A stretch of 64,000 nt of DNA from Nocardioides donggukensis. Its GTDB lineage: Bacteria > Actinomycetota > Actinomycetes > Propionibacteriales > Nocardioidaceae. The translations under genes and the position numbers were made by a program. The notes below the pieces were generated by a model. It was not told where the DNA came from. It did not search any database and saw only the letters and a program-made list of their open reading frames with translations. This document shows positions 36,176-45,015 of this stretch, piece after piece. How positions within the stretch are numbered: position 1 is the first letter of the stretch; every line of letters starts with the position of its first letter. The stretch covers positions 682,001 to 746,000 of the forward strand of contig NZ_JACYXZ010000002.1 in assembly GCF_014842875.1 (NCBI RefSeq), read 5' to 3'.

Positions 36176-36197
36176 GTTCGAGCTCTACTACGACATC
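36176..36197 (+). other. attR core, right copy of the 22-bp direct repeat
   Basis: Identical to 7116-7137. It is followed by GAAGTCGTCAGTC, so no stop codon follows in the glnA frame. Reading TGA would require one more T after GACATC. Beyond it lies chromosomal DNA with a terminator hairpin 29 bases downstream. The glnA frame through this copy stays open for several hundred bases, which cannot be the native state. Confidence 0.85.
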
Positions 36198-36225
36198 GAA
36201 GTCGTCAGTCTGCTGTTCGCTCCAC

Positions 36226-36254
36226 GATGGCCCCGGGGGCTCCCCGGGGCCATC
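36226..36254 (+). terminator. Displaced chromosomal glnA terminator
   Basis: A perfect hairpin with GATGGCCCCGG as left arm (36226-36236) and CCGGGGCCATC as right arm (36244-36254), extendable by two more G-C pairs. It has no U tract, as is common in high-GC actinobacteria. Its place right behind attR fits the original terminator of glnA before the island inserted. Confidence 0.7.
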
Positions 36255-36468
36255 GCTCTCTCTAAAGCGCGGGGGTCGCCGGAGGTCGCCACTCGAATTC
36301 GCCACCCGCGGTTCCACACTTGGGCAGAGACGAGTTCGACGTCGGCGCGGCCCGATGTCTCCACGAGACGGAAGCCGTCGACCGGGCTCCCGCCTTCCTC
36401 CAGACTCGCCAGGGATACGGCGATCGCACCGTCCGGCTACGACGCCGCCGACGACTCGACGGAGGCCG

Positions 36469-37827
36469 TCACGCGGGCGCCTCGAGCACCTCGGCTGCGG
36501 TACGACGGCCCGAGCGGACCGCACCCTCCATGTAGCCGTTCCACTCCACGGCGTACTCCGCGCCCGCCCAGTGGATGCGACCGACGGGGTCGCGCAGGAC
36601 GTCGCCGTAGCTGGTCCACACGCCCGGGGCGAAGTGCGCGCCGTAGCAGCCGCGGGTGAACTCCTCGGCGCTCCAGTCCTTCTCGAGGTAGGCAGTCGGC
36701 TGCGACGCCTGCGGACCGAAGTAGCGGGTGAACGAGCCGAGCACCTGGCGGCGCCGCTCGGCCTCGGGGAGGCGCTGCCACCGCCGAGCTTCGCCGCCCT
36801 CGACGAATCCCAGCAGCACGCCGACTTCGGCGTCCGGTGGCGAGACGTCGAAGGCGACCTTCACCGGACCCTGGTCGCTGATGGCCTGGCCGTTCCACCC
36901 GGCGTCGCGCCAGAAGGGCGTCGGGTACGCCGCGAAGCACTTGGCCACGGTGCCGGCAGGGACGCGCTGGGTGAGCTGGTCGCGCCACGCGGGGAGGATG
37001 GGCTGGTAGTCGATCCGCCCGGCGAGGGTCGGCGGGATCGCGACCACGACCCGCGCGGCAGAGAGGGAGTCGCCGGCGCGAGTTGTCACCACGACCCCGG
37101 TCTCGCTCTGGACCAGCCGGACCACGGGCGAGTCCAGGCGCACATCGAGCTTGCCCGCGAGGCGCTCCGAGACCAGCACCGCTCCCCCGACCACGCGGTC
37201 CTTCTGCGCGCCCTTGTCGGTGGACGCCAGTGTCTCGAGGTCGCCGTTGCTCACGGTGTAGAACAGGGTGTGCAGCAGGGACATGTCGGAGCCGTCGGCG
37301 GAGTAGAGCGCCTCGGCCAGCACCCGGAAGTAGCTGCGTCCGGTCGGGGTCCGCAGGTTGCGCCGCACCCACGACTCGTAGGTCTGGCCGTCGAGCTGCT
37401 CGGCCTTCGGGTGCGCCCACGGGCGGGCCGGGTCGACGCTGCGTGCCAGCTTCTCGTAGCGCGCCAGCCCTTGGGCGAGATCGGCCAGCGCGATCGGGTT
37501 GACCTTGGGAGTCGCGCCCTTGTGGCTGGGCAGTGCTGACTGCTTGCCGGCGAGGTCGAGCAGCAGCTTGCCCGCGTCGTTCCACGTGGGGAACGTCGCC
37601 AGGCCGAGCTGGTCGACCAGGGCGTACATCTCGCTGTGACCCTCGCCGATCCAGGTGCCGCCCAGCTCGATCGGCGCGCCCTCGAGCTCTCCGCCCTGGG
37701 TGCGGCCACCGACGCGGTCACGCGCCTCCAGCACGACGACGGAACGCCCCGCCTCGGTCAGCCTCTCGGCAGCGGTGAGCCCGGCCAGGCCGGCTCCCAC
37801 GACGACGACGTCCACATCTGCCACCAC
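36469..37827 (-). CDS. Flavin monoamine oxidase family protein
   Basis: A 452-residue FAD enzyme that oxidises a primary or secondary amine. The Rossmann block VVVVGAGLAGLTAAERL opens the protein, followed by VVVLEARDRVGGRT and ELGGTWIG. The C-terminal FAD-contact region is FTRGCYGAHFAPGVWTSYGD and IHWAGAEYAVEWNGYMEGAV. The sequence is close to bacterial monoamine or putrescine oxidases, with a cysteine in GCY where covalent-flavin enzymes carry their link. The TetR gene is divergent and probably controls it. The substrate is uncertain. Confidence 0.88.
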   Translation of the reverse strand: MVADVDVVVVGAGLAGLTAAERLTEAGRSVVVLEARDRVGGRTQGGELEGAPIELGGTWIGEGHSEMYALVDQLGLATFPTWNDAGKLLLDLAGKQSALPSHKGATPKVNPIALADLAQGLARYEKLARSVDPARPWAHPKAEQLDGQTYESWVRRNLRTPTGRSYFRVLAEALYSADGSDMSLLHTLFYTVSNGDLETLASTDKGAQKDRVVGGAVLVSERLAGKLDVRLDSPVVRLVQSETGVVVTTRAGDSLSAARVVVAIPPTLAGRIDYQPILPAWRDQLTQRVPAGTVAKCFAAYPTPFWRDAGWNGQAISDQGPVKVAFDVSPPDAEVGVLLGFVEGGEARRWQRLPEAERRRQVLGSFTRYFGPQASQPTAYLEKDWSAEEFTRGCYGAHFAPGVWTSYGDVLRDPVGRIHWAGAEYAVEWNGYMEGAVRSGRRTAAEVLEAPA

Positions 37828-37842
37828 GGTTCCTCATTTCCG

Positions 37843-37856
37843 GTCGGTTGTCCGAC
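37843..37856. promoter_or_regulatory. Short inverted repeat between amine oxidase and TetR genes
   Basis: GTCGG-TTGT-CCGAC, a perfect 5-bp inverted repeat, lies in the 105-base divergent gap, next to an AT-rich stretch (TTGAATATAGGAT) that could hold a -10 element. It is a possible TetR operator; the evidence is position and symmetry only. Confidence 0.35.
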
Positions 37857-37932
37857 TTGAATATAGGATGCTGGTGGCCACCGTGCAAGAGTTGGCCCAG
37901 GACTCCAGACCCCCGGAACGGAGGAGAGCAGC

Positions 37933-38559
37933 GTGGGATACCTCAAGGCCGCCGACCGCGAGCAGCAGATCGTCGAGGCGGCGATCCGCGTGCTCAGCGA
38001 CGTCGGCGTCCCGGGGACGACGCTGCGGGCCGTCGCCGCCGAGGCCGGCATCCCGTTGGGCACCCTGCACTACGCCTTCCCGTCCAAGGACAAGCTGCTC
38101 CGTGCTGTCATCGGCGTGGTGACCGACGAGATCGCCACGACGCTTCGCCAAGGGCTGGTGCTGGACCGAGGGGTCGAGCACGCGCTGCGACACGGCGTCC
38201 TCAACTTCTGGAACACACTGGTCGAGAGTGAGATCGGGCTCCAGATCATGCAGTACGAGCTCACCACCTATGCCCTGCGCAGCGAAGGCCCGGGAGGCCT
38301 GGCAAGCCTCCAGTACGAGCGCTACACCTCACTGGTGACGGAGTTCTGCGAGCAGGCCGCCAAGGCCGCCGAAGAGCGGTGCGCCATCGGTTTCGACAGC
38401 CTCGGCCGTGTCACCCTGGCACTGATCGACGGGCTCATCCTGCAGTACGTCGTGCGGCCGGACCACGACCGTGCCCTGCGCGACCTCAACCACGCGCTCG
38501 ACATGGTGATCGCGCTGGCTGACCCGCGACCGGTCGCCTCAGAGCGCCGCCGGGCCTGA
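37933..38559 (+). CDS. TetR/AcrR-family regulator
   Basis: A 208-residue repressor. The N-terminal HTH includes ADREQQIVEAAIRVLSDVG, then TTLRAVAAEAGIPLGTLHYAFPSKDKLL, with the usual helix-turn-helix spacing. The remaining nine-helix ligand domain is variable. The GTG start is preceded by AGGAGAGCAGC. It is divergent from the amine oxidase, with the shared gap holding an inverted repeat, so it probably represses that gene until an amine or related compound binds. Confidence 0.9.
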   Translation: MGYLKAADREQQIVEAAIRVLSDVGVPGTTLRAVAAEAGIPLGTLHYAFPSKDKLLRAVIGVVTDEIATTLRQGLVLDRGVEHALRHGVLNFWNTLVESEIGLQIMQYELTTYALRSEGPGGLASLQYERYTSLVTEFCEQAAKAAEERCAIGFDSLGRVTLALIDGLILQYVVRPDHDRALRDLNHALDMVIALADPRPVASERRRA

Positions 38560-38636
38560 GCAGCCGGCCCCGGCGCCCCCCCTCGGCGCGCCTGCGACGT
38601 CACCTACCTGTTCCCGGACGAACGTACGACTTGACC

Positions 38637-39308
38637 TCAACTGCCTTGGTCACGGAGCAATCCGGTGGCCCAGGCAGCCCTGGGCCGCGACCGCGCGTCA
38701 CACACCGAGTCCATGTGAGCAATGAGAGTCACCTCTACCGATGCGTTGTGGTCGCCCACGGGGTCGGTTCTCCAGTCGCCGTCAGCTGCCCGCCAGGTCA
38801 GTCTGAACGGGCGTGCGCTCGGGGTCCACATGGAGGCAAGCTCACAGTCGCGCGGGGCGATCCTGATCTGCACCTGCTTGGGCGGGTCCCCAGCAGTCAG
38901 GCTCACTGGCAGATCGGGGACCCGGATCCTCAGGCTTCTGCCGGGGCGATGGACTCTGGTGACGATGGCAGCGCCGCGCTCCCCCATGTACATGAGCACG
39001 CCGTCCAGCCATAGCGCCCGCTTCTGGGCATCGGCCTTCATCGGCTCTGCTCGGGAATGGTCCGCCACGCCCGTGATCACCAGCTGCACGCTCGCACGTG
39101 ATGCCGGCGTCCGGTCCTCGTACTGGCTCTCGCTCACGTACGCACCCGCACCGGCGGCCCCAGCGAGCGCTCCACAGGTGAAGACGGTGGCCAGAACGGC
39201 CACGCGCCGGGTCGCAGCGCCGAACGGGTCGATCGATGCAGGCCCGGAAGGGCCACCCTGAAGCGTCTCGTGAAGTGGCAACGGCACCGTCCCGGTCGGT
39301 TCTGCCAT
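38637..39308 (-). CDS. Membrane-anchored hypothetical protein
   Basis: A 223-residue protein with a cytoplasmic N-terminus of about 33 residues, one transmembrane helix (VAVLATVFTCGALAGAAGAGAYV, near residues 37-59), and an extracytoplasmic domain with beta-strand patterns (VQLVITGVADHS and GRSLRIRVPDLPVSL). Two cysteines near the end of the outer domain (CELASM and VCDARS) might pair. I do not recognise a family. It is the last gene of a minus-strand run but lies 43 bases from the next. Confidence 0.65.
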   Translation of the reverse strand: MAEPTGTVPLPLHETLQGGPSGPASIDPFGAATRRVAVLATVFTCGALAGAAGAGAYVSESQYEDRTPASRASVQLVITGVADHSRAEPMKADAQKRALWLDGVLMYMGERGAAIVTRVHRPGRSLRIRVPDLPVSLTAGDPPKQVQIRIAPRDCELASMWTPSARPFRLTWRAADGDWRTDPVGDHNASVEVTLIAHMDSVCDARSRPRAAWATGLLRDQGS

Positions 39309-39350
39309 TGAACACCATGGGCCCGGGGGGGTGCCACGAGCAGCGGCGTG

Positions 39351-39935
39351 CTACCAGTCGCAGTCCTCAGGCTCCTCGTCCGGGTCGACCGGGTCGGAGC
39401 CGCAGACCCCGAGCTCGACGTTCGAGGAGGCGGTGTACCGGCGCCCGCCGGTCTCGTAGGTCACCTCGAACCCGTCGACCACGACCGCCCGGTCGACGGC
39501 CTCGGGGAGCTGCACCGCGAACTCCAGGGTCGGGAGCCCCTCCCCGCAACCGGCGACGGACCCGCGGGACCCCACCGCCTCTCCGAAGGGCTCCTCGAGC
39601 TGCTCGAGCCTCCCGGCCCCCAGCTTCAGGCGCTCGTCGGGCCCCGGCCACGCCGCGGTGAACGTGATCGTCTCTCCCCCGGAGACCTCCAACGGCGCCA
39701 ACGACACGATCTCCACGTCGTCGACCGGGCCGTCGGACCCGCAGGCGGGGATCGCGAAGAACGTCGGCCCCGTGATCGGGGCCAGCAGGTTCGTCATGTC
39801 CTGCGCCAGTTCGATCGGACCGCCGCCGGTGCGGTCCCCGCTGGGCGGCCCGTCTTCGTCGCCCTGACAGCCGGCGGCCGCGACCAGCAGGAGTCCTGCC
39901 ACCGCGGCCGCGGACCGCCGCCTGCCACGGTTCAC
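39351..39935 (-). CDS. Putative lipoprotein
   Basis: A 194-residue protein with a lipoprotein signal peptide: basic VNRGRRRS, hydrophobic AAAVAGLLLVAAA, then the lipobox A-A-G-C near residue 23, so it should be lipid-anchored on the outer face of the membrane. The mature part is acidic with a repeated CGSD-type cysteine pattern and the blocks GGETITFTAAWPGP and FEVTYETGG, which look like an Ig-type fold. The GTG start overlaps the stop of the upstream secreted protein gene by four bases. Confidence 0.75.
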   Translation of the reverse strand: MNRGRRRSAAAVAGLLLVAAAGCQGDEDGPPSGDRTGGGPIELAQDMTNLLAPITGPTFFAIPACGSDGPVDDVEIVSLAPLEVSGGETITFTAAWPGPDERLKLGAGRLEQLEEPFGEAVGSRGSVAGCGEGLPTLEFAVQLPEAVDRAVVVDGFEVTYETGGRRYTASSNVELGVCGSDPVDPDEEPEDCDW

Positions 39936-41221
39936 CTGCCGGCCACCAGCTGCGCGCCCGGCGGGTAGTCGTTGTTGCCGCACAGGGTCTTGCGCCTCCC
40001 GAGCTTGTACTCCAGGCGGACGTGGTTGTTGTAGCCGGTCTGCGCGTTGACGTGCAGGACGCCCCACAGGGTGGCGCCCTTCTGGTAGGTCCAGGCCCGG
40101 GCCGAGGACGCGGCCCACCGGCCACGCGGGTAGCTGCGGCAGTACCGGTACGACGGCCGGCTCCGGTCCGTCTTGTAGTAGCCGCCGGTGTGCGCCTCGG
40201 CGCGGGCGGAGATCGCCTGGGTGCACGTGTTCTGGTAGTTGCGGTACCGCCACTTGGTCCAGGCGACCTTGTCGGGCCGCCAGAACACCGGTGAGACCTG
40301 CTCGCTGCTGGACCGCCTGACCGTCCCGCCCTCCCGATATCTGCCGTTGGCCATCTTGATGCCGACGCCGATGTTGTGGGAGGACCCGATCCTGTAGGTG
40401 ATCCGGCCCTTCATCCTGCGCTTGGACGGCATCACGTCCCCGATCTTGACCCGCCGATGGTGGGTCTTGGACGTCTTGATCACGTTGCAGATCGGATCCC
40501 TGGCGGCGATGCCGGACCTCTCGTCCCCGGCAGCCGTCCGGCCGGCGGCGGCCACCACGGACCCGGCTCGAGCGCGCCCGGCTCGGTCGCCCGTCACGGC
40601 GACCAGGTCGCTGGGGCGCTGTGCCGGGCCGGTCCGGCCCTGGGCCCGGAGGCCGGCGACGACCGGTGAACGTCGCCACGCCGCCCCGTCCCGCCGGACC
40701 GTCTCGCTGTAGGAGTCCTCGACGCCGGCGCCGTCGACCGCCGTCACCTCGACGTCCACCCCGTCCCTGCTGCGGTACTTCGCGGGCAACGTCGCGGGGT
40801 CGACCCGGACGGCGTAGGAGCTGCCGTCGATGTCGATGTCGGTGACCGGCAGCAACGGCACCGTCGCGCCGGCCGGGAGCGCGTCGAGCGCCTGCTGGTC
40901 CGGCCACACCACCGCGGACACGGTCAGCACCGAGTCGGCCGACTCGGCGAAGAGCCGGCCCTCGACGGCCACCGGCGGCCGTTCGGGCCCCGCGGGCGGC
41001 TCCACGGCCGGCGGCGCCGCGGCCGAGGAGAGGGTGCCTGCCACAGCGACCGGCGCCGCGAGCGCGAGCGCCAGCAGATGCCGGAGGTGACGGCGACCCG
41101 TGCGGGACGAGGCACCACGTCGGTCAGGAGGTCGAGCCCTGCGCGACCCGCGCCCGGCGAGCGGGATCACGCGTGGCGATGCGATCGGGAGATGGCCATC
41201 GGATTCGGTCTGGTAGTCCAT
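39932..41221 (-). CDS. Secreted hypothetical protein
   Basis: A 429-residue protein from the ATG chosen (MDYQTESDGH). A twin-arginine-like basic stretch (RRHLRHLLALALAAPVAVAGTL) near residue 50 suggests a long signal peptide with an AXA-type cleavage site. The C-terminal 180 residues are basic and cysteine-bearing (NTCTQAISARAEAHTGGYYK, YRYCRSYPRGR, GRRKTLCGNND), probably disulfide-bonded. No family is recognised. It is in an operon with the lipoprotein behind it, so the two may work together at the cell surface. Confidence 0.65.
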   Translation of the reverse strand: MDYQTESDGHLPIASPRVIPLAGRGSRRARPPDRRGASSRTGRRHLRHLLALALAAPVAVAGTLSSAAAPPAVEPPAGPERPPVAVEGRLFAESADSVLTVSAVVWPDQQALDALPAGATVPLLPVTDIDIDGSSYAVRVDPATLPAKYRSRDGVDVEVTAVDGAGVEDSYSETVRRDGAAWRRSPVVAGLRAQGRTGPAQRPSDLVAVTGDRAGRARAGSVVAAAGRTAAGDERSGIAARDPICNVIKTSKTHHRRVKIGDVMPSKRRMKGRITYRIGSSHNIGVGIKMANGRYREGGTVRRSSSEQVSPVFWRPDKVAWTKWRYRNYQNTCTQAISARAEAHTGGYYKTDRSRPSYRYCRSYPRGRWAASSARAWTYQKGATLWGVLHVNAQTGYNNHVRLEYKLGRRKTLCGNNDYPPGAQLVAGR

Positions 41222-41317
41222 GGCGCACAGGCTGCGACACCCGGATCGGATCTCCAACGCACGCGAGGGCGGGCTGTGGACAGCGCCGATGACGGCGCGA
41301 TCGGTGCCGCCCCGCGC

Positions 41318-42346
41318 TCAGTCGTCGCCGGCGACGTCCCGCCCGTCGGCGGTGTGCGGGTCGTCGTCGATCGCCCGCACGGCCGGCGTCCGCGGCGACT
41401 CGACACCCGTCGGGCGCCGGTCGAGGTGGACGCCAGCGATCATGCAGCGCACCGAGCCGCCCGCCAGCTCGATCGTCGGGATGTCGATGTCGACGACGTC
41501 GCAGGACTCCTCGATCACCGCCACCTGCTCCGGGTGCAGGCTCCGCCGGGCCCGCGTCGACATCGCCATGATGTGACGGCTGCGGCCCTCCGGCGTACGG
41601 CCGCGGAGCTCCACCGCGTTCCCCGCGAAGTCGCGGATCTGCTCCTCGGTGAGCTCCACGATCCGCCGGCCGTTGACGGTCAGCCGCTCCCGCACCGCGG
41701 CGCGGCGTACGGGGTCGGGGATCATGTCGAGGGCGATCATCGCGACGTCGGTGCCGATGCAGGCGATGACGTTGGTGTGGTAGACCGGCACGCCCGCGGA
41801 GTCGACGGCGTCGAAGGCCATCGGCTCGTAGCCGAAGTCGGTGCAGAAGCGCTCCAGGACGTTCGTGTCGGCGCGGTGGCTCAGCGCCGTGTAGGCGACC
41901 CGGGACACGTGGTCGAGCACCATCGCGCCGGTGCCCTCGAGGAAGATGCCGTCGGGCTCGAGCCCGGAGTAGTCGATGATCGTCTGCACCCGGTAGGACG
42001 ACTTGAGCATCTCCAGCACGTCCGCGCGGCGCTCGTGACGCCGGTTGGAGGCGTACATCGGGTAGACCGCGACGTTGCCGCCGGCGTGCGTCGAGAGCCA
42101 GTTGTTCGGGAACACGCTGTCCGGCCGGGTGTGGTCCTCGTCGGCGAACACGTGCACCCGGACGCCGGCCTCGCGCAGGGCGTCGGCCACCGCATCCATC
42201 TCGGCCAGGGCCATGGCGGAGGTGACGTCGGCGGACTGTCCCTGCGGCGCATCGGCCTGGAAGGCGTTGTCGGCCGCGGTGTGCGGGTTCGGGACGAAGC
42301 GTCCGGCACGGATCAACACGACTGCGGAAGGGGCTTGAGCGCTCAC
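41318..42346 (-). CDS. ctlX: CtlX-type amidinohydrolase (citrulline/dimethylarginine family)
   Basis: A 342-residue pentein-fold hydrolase. The family blocks FPNNWLSTHAGG near residue 80, DGIFLEGTGAMVLDH near 131, VIACIGTDVAMI and the catalytic cysteine in GGSVRCMIAG near 303 are all visible. CtlX enzymes hydrolyse citrulline or related guanidino compounds to ornithine. The 40-residue C-terminal tail is not conserved. It stands alone, divergent from the exonuclease gene. DDAH-like substrates cannot be excluded. Confidence 0.82.
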   Translation of the reverse strand: MSAQAPSAVVLIRAGRFVPNPHTAADNAFQADAPQGQSADVTSAMALAEMDAVADALREAGVRVHVFADEDHTRPDSVFPNNWLSTHAGGNVAVYPMYASNRRHERRADVLEMLKSSYRVQTIIDYSGLEPDGIFLEGTGAMVLDHVSRVAYTALSHRADTNVLERFCTDFGYEPMAFDAVDSAGVPVYHTNVIACIGTDVAMIALDMIPDPVRRAAVRERLTVNGRRIVELTEEQIRDFAGNAVELRGRTPEGRSRHIMAMSTRARRSLHPEQVAVIEESCDVVDIDIPTIELAGGSVRCMIAGVHLDRRPTGVESPRTPAVRAIDDDPHTADGRDVAGDD

Positions 42347-42437
42347 GACGGGAATCTAGTCCAAGCCCCGGGTGCCCGGGAGCGGACCCCCGGACCCCAC
42401 GACGACCGGTGCGGCGCGACGTAGGGTGGGGCTGCCC

Positions 42438-43427
42438 ATGCCAGCCCCCGACTCCCCTCTGCTGCTCGTCGTCGACGCGCCCTCGCTGCTGCACCGCAAC
42501 CACCACGCCCGGGTGGACTCCGGGCTGCGGGACGCCGGCGGGCGGCCGGCCTGGGCGCTGCACGGGATGCTGCGCCAGATCCTCGAGGTCATCGACCAGT
42601 TCGCCCCCGACGCCGTGCTGTTCGGGCTCGACGACCGCACCGCGTCGGTGCGGGCCGAGCGCTACCCCGCCTACAAGGCCGGTCGCGCCGCGAAGGACGC
42701 CGCGCTGATCGACCAGCTGGAGCGCGCGGGCGCGCTGCTCGACGCGCTCGGCCTGAGGACGCTGACCCCTCCGTCGCTGGAGGCCGACGACGTCAGCGCC
42801 TCCGCGGCGGCCTGGGCGGAGCGGCGCGGGTGGAACTGCGTGATCGTCACCTCCGACCGCGACTCGTTCGCCCACATCAGCGAGCGGACGCAGGTGCTCC
42901 GGCTGATCAACGGCGGGGTCAACGCCTCGCCGCTGCTCAACCCGGCCCGGCTGCGGGCGATGTACGGCATCGCCGCCGAGCACTACCTCGAGTACGCCGC
43001 CCTCCGCGGCGACGCCAGCGACAACCTCCCCGGCGTCCCGGGCATCGGGGAGAAGACGGCGCCGGTCCTGCTGGCCCAGATGGGCTCCATGCAGGCGGTG
43101 TGGGCCGACATCGACCACGACGCCGGCGCGACGCTGGTGGCCACCCTCGACTCCTACTGCGAGGAGGAGGGGCTGCGCCGCATCGGCGCCGGCCTGTTGA
43201 AACGGCTGGCCGACCCGGCCGCCAGGGAGCGGTTCGAGTTCAACCTCGCGATCATGTCCGGGCGCACCGACCTCGACCTCGGCCTCACCCCCGAGGTCCC
43301 GGGCACGCCCGGCCTGCTCCCCCTCGACCCGGACCGGGTCGCGCGGGTGGTCGGGCACCTCGGCGTACCGGCCACCACCGACCTCGCGCTGCGGGTGCTC
43401 ACCGAGCCACCGGCCTCACAGACCTGA
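42438..43427 (+). CDS. 5'-3' exonuclease (Pol I N-terminal type)
   Basis: A 329-residue FEN-like nuclease. Metal-binding acidic residues are seen in LLLVVDAPSLLHR near residue 11, VLFGLDDRTASVRAERYPAYKAGR, SLEADDVSASAAAWA near 118, VIVTSDRDSFAHIS near 139 and GDASDNLPGVPGIGEKTA near 193 (helix-hairpin-helix). The fold equals the 5' nuclease domain of DNA polymerase I, encoded here as a separate protein. The ATG (MPAPDSP) is preferred to an in-frame ATG 22 codons upstream. Confidence 0.88.
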   Translation: MPAPDSPLLLVVDAPSLLHRNHHARVDSGLRDAGGRPAWALHGMLRQILEVIDQFAPDAVLFGLDDRTASVRAERYPAYKAGRAAKDAALIDQLERAGALLDALGLRTLTPPSLEADDVSASAAAWAERRGWNCVIVTSDRDSFAHISERTQVLRLINGGVNASPLLNPARLRAMYGIAAEHYLEYAALRGDASDNLPGVPGIGEKTAPVLLAQMGSMQAVWADIDHDAGATLVATLDSYCEEEGLRRIGAGLLKRLADPAARERFEFNLAIMSGRTDLDLGLTPEVPGTPGLLPLDPDRVARVVGHLGVPATTDLALRVLTEPPASQT

Positions 43428-43541
43428 TCCCGGTCGCTCACTGCCCCGCCACCTCGAACCTATCGCGTCGCGGGGGGCTTGCGGCAAGACCCCCGGGCGG
43501 CCCCAGACTCCAGGATCATGCCGAGGGGAAGCGGAGCCGAG

Positions 43542-45008
43542 ATGCTGGACGTCGTCATCGCCGGAGCCGGGCCGACGGGGCTGATGCTGGCCGGGGAGCT
43601 GGCCCTGGCGGGGGTCGAGCCCACGGTCCTCGATCGGCGCCCCACGCCGGAGCTGGTGGGCTCCCGGGCCGGCGGGTTCCACTCCCGGACGATCGAGATC
43701 CTCGACCAGCGAGGCATCGCCGACCGGTTCCTCGCGGAGGGTCAGATCACCCAGACCACCCGGTTCGCGAGCACCACGCTGGACCTCGAGGCCTTCCCCA
43801 CCCGGCATCCCTACGGTCTCGGGCTGTGGCAGAACCACATCGAGCGGATCCTGCTCGGCTGGGTCGAGGAGCTCGGGGTCACGATCCGGCGCGGGACCGA
43901 GGTCGCCGGCCTCGACCAGGACGACACCGGTGTCCACGTCCTGCTCGCCGGAGGAGGGTCGCTGCGCACCCGCTACCTGGTCGGGGCCGACGGCGGGCGC
44001 AGCGCCGTCCGGACCGCGGCAGGCATCGCCATGGTGGGAGCCGAGGCGACCCGGAGCAACCTGATCGCGGAGGTCGAGGTGACCGAGGAGACCCCGGTCG
44101 GCGTGCGCATCGACGACACCGGCATCCACGGGCTCCACGTGATGGAGGACGGGCGCACCGTGCGCGTGGTCGTGACCGAGCGGCAGCTCGGCCCGGCCAC
44201 GGAGCCGACCCTGGCCGACCTCGGCCGGGCTCTGAGGGCGGTGTTCGGCACCGACTTCGGGATCCACAGCCCGACCTGGATCTCGAGGTTCACCGACGCC
44301 ACCCGGCAGGCGACCGCCTACCGGCGCGGGCGGGTGCTCATCGCCGGCGACGCCGCGCACGTCCACAGCCCCGCAGGCGGGCAGGGCATCGGCCTCGGGG
44401 TGCAGGACGCGGTGAACCTCGGGTGGAAGCTGGCCCAGGTGGTCCGGGGGGTCTCCCCCGACGACCTGCTCGACACCTACCACGCCGAACGGCACCCGGT
44501 CGGGGCGCGCGTGCTCAAGCACACGATGGTGCAGTCCGCCACCCAGGGCGGCGACGCCCGGAGCGAGGCGCTGCGGGACACGCTCGACGAGCTGCTGGCC
44601 TTCGACGGGCCGAGGACGGCGTTCACCGGCCTCCTCTCCGGTCTCGATGTCGCGTACGACGTCGGCCCGGGGCACCCGCTGCTCGGGCGCAGGGTGCCCG
44701 ACCTCGACCTGGACACCGCCGACGGCCCGCGGCGGGCCTACGACCTCCTCCACGAGGCCCGGCCCGTGCTGCTCGACCTGGGTCCCGGAGGCCTCGACCT
44801 CGGCGGGTGGGCGGATCGGGTGCGGCACGTCGCCGCCGGCTGCCCCGGGCCGTGGGAGCTGCCCGGGGTCGGGGCCGTCGTGGCGCCCCATGCCGTCCTG
44901 GTCCGGCCGGACGGGCACGTCGCGTGGGTGGGTGACGGCTCGCCGACGGGTCTCCCGGAGGCGCTCACGAGGTGGTTCGGCGAGCCGGTTTCCGGGCGCA
45001 GGGGATGA
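43542..45008 (+). CDS. FAD-dependent aromatic monooxygenase
   Basis: A 488-residue class A flavoprotein hydroxylase. The FAD Rossmann motif VVIAGAGPTGLMLAGELAL opens the protein, the DG motif is LVGADGGRSAVR near residue 147, and the second FAD block GDAAHVHSPAGGQGIGLGV near 270 with QDAVNLGWKLA follows. A thioredoxin-like C-terminal domain is present (ARPVLLDLGP onward). The family includes phenol and anthracycline hydroxylases and rifampicin monooxygenases; the substrate is unknown. The in-frame ATG at 43518 is an alternative start. Confidence 0.85.
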   Translation: MLDVVIAGAGPTGLMLAGELALAGVEPTVLDRRPTPELVGSRAGGFHSRTIEILDQRGIADRFLAEGQITQTTRFASTTLDLEAFPTRHPYGLGLWQNHIERILLGWVEELGVTIRRGTEVAGLDQDDTGVHVLLAGGGSLRTRYLVGADGGRSAVRTAAGIAMVGAEATRSNLIAEVEVTEETPVGVRIDDTGIHGLHVMEDGRTVRVVVTERQLGPATEPTLADLGRALRAVFGTDFGIHSPTWISRFTDATRQATAYRRGRVLIAGDAAHVHSPAGGQGIGLGVQDAVNLGWKLAQVVRGVSPDDLLDTYHAERHPVGARVLKHTMVQSATQGGDARSEALRDTLDELLAFDGPRTAFTGLLSGLDVAYDVGPGHPLLGRRVPDLDLDTADGPRRAYDLLHEARPVLLDLGPGGLDLGGWADRVRHVAAGCPGPWELPGVGAVVAPHAVLVRPDGHVAWVGDGSPTGLPEALTRWFGEPVSGRRG

Positions 45009-45015
45009 TGGGCCG

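Larger units (their letters stand above)
7116..36197. mobile_element. Integrative (mobilizable) defence island inserted in the 3' end of glnA
   Basis: The element is bounded by a 22-bp perfect direct repeat of the last seven codons of glnA. It has an integrase gene about 1.2 kb inside the left end, an excisionase-like gene, a broken MobF relaxase gene, and defence cargo (type III-like restriction block, Gabija, MNT/HEPN, DUF262 operon). No VirB4, FtsK/TraB translocase or replication initiator gene is visible, so it could only move with help from another element. Its DNA is visibly less GC-rich than the flanks. The conserved glnA-glnE neighbourhood is interrupted exactly here. The limits are taken from the outer edges of the repeats. 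Confidence 0.85.
36033..36468. other. Right end of the island and gap before the amine oxidase gene
   Basis: No gene is supported. The stretch holds the right arm repeats, the attR core and the displaced glnA terminator, listed separately. From 36255 to 36468 I see only ordinary high-GC intergenic DNA. Confidence 0.6.

Noticed and set aside
36132..36659. Long open frame continuing glnA through attR
   Set aside because: It crosses a terminator and runs into the convergent amine oxidase gene. It results from the missing stop at attR, not from a real gene.
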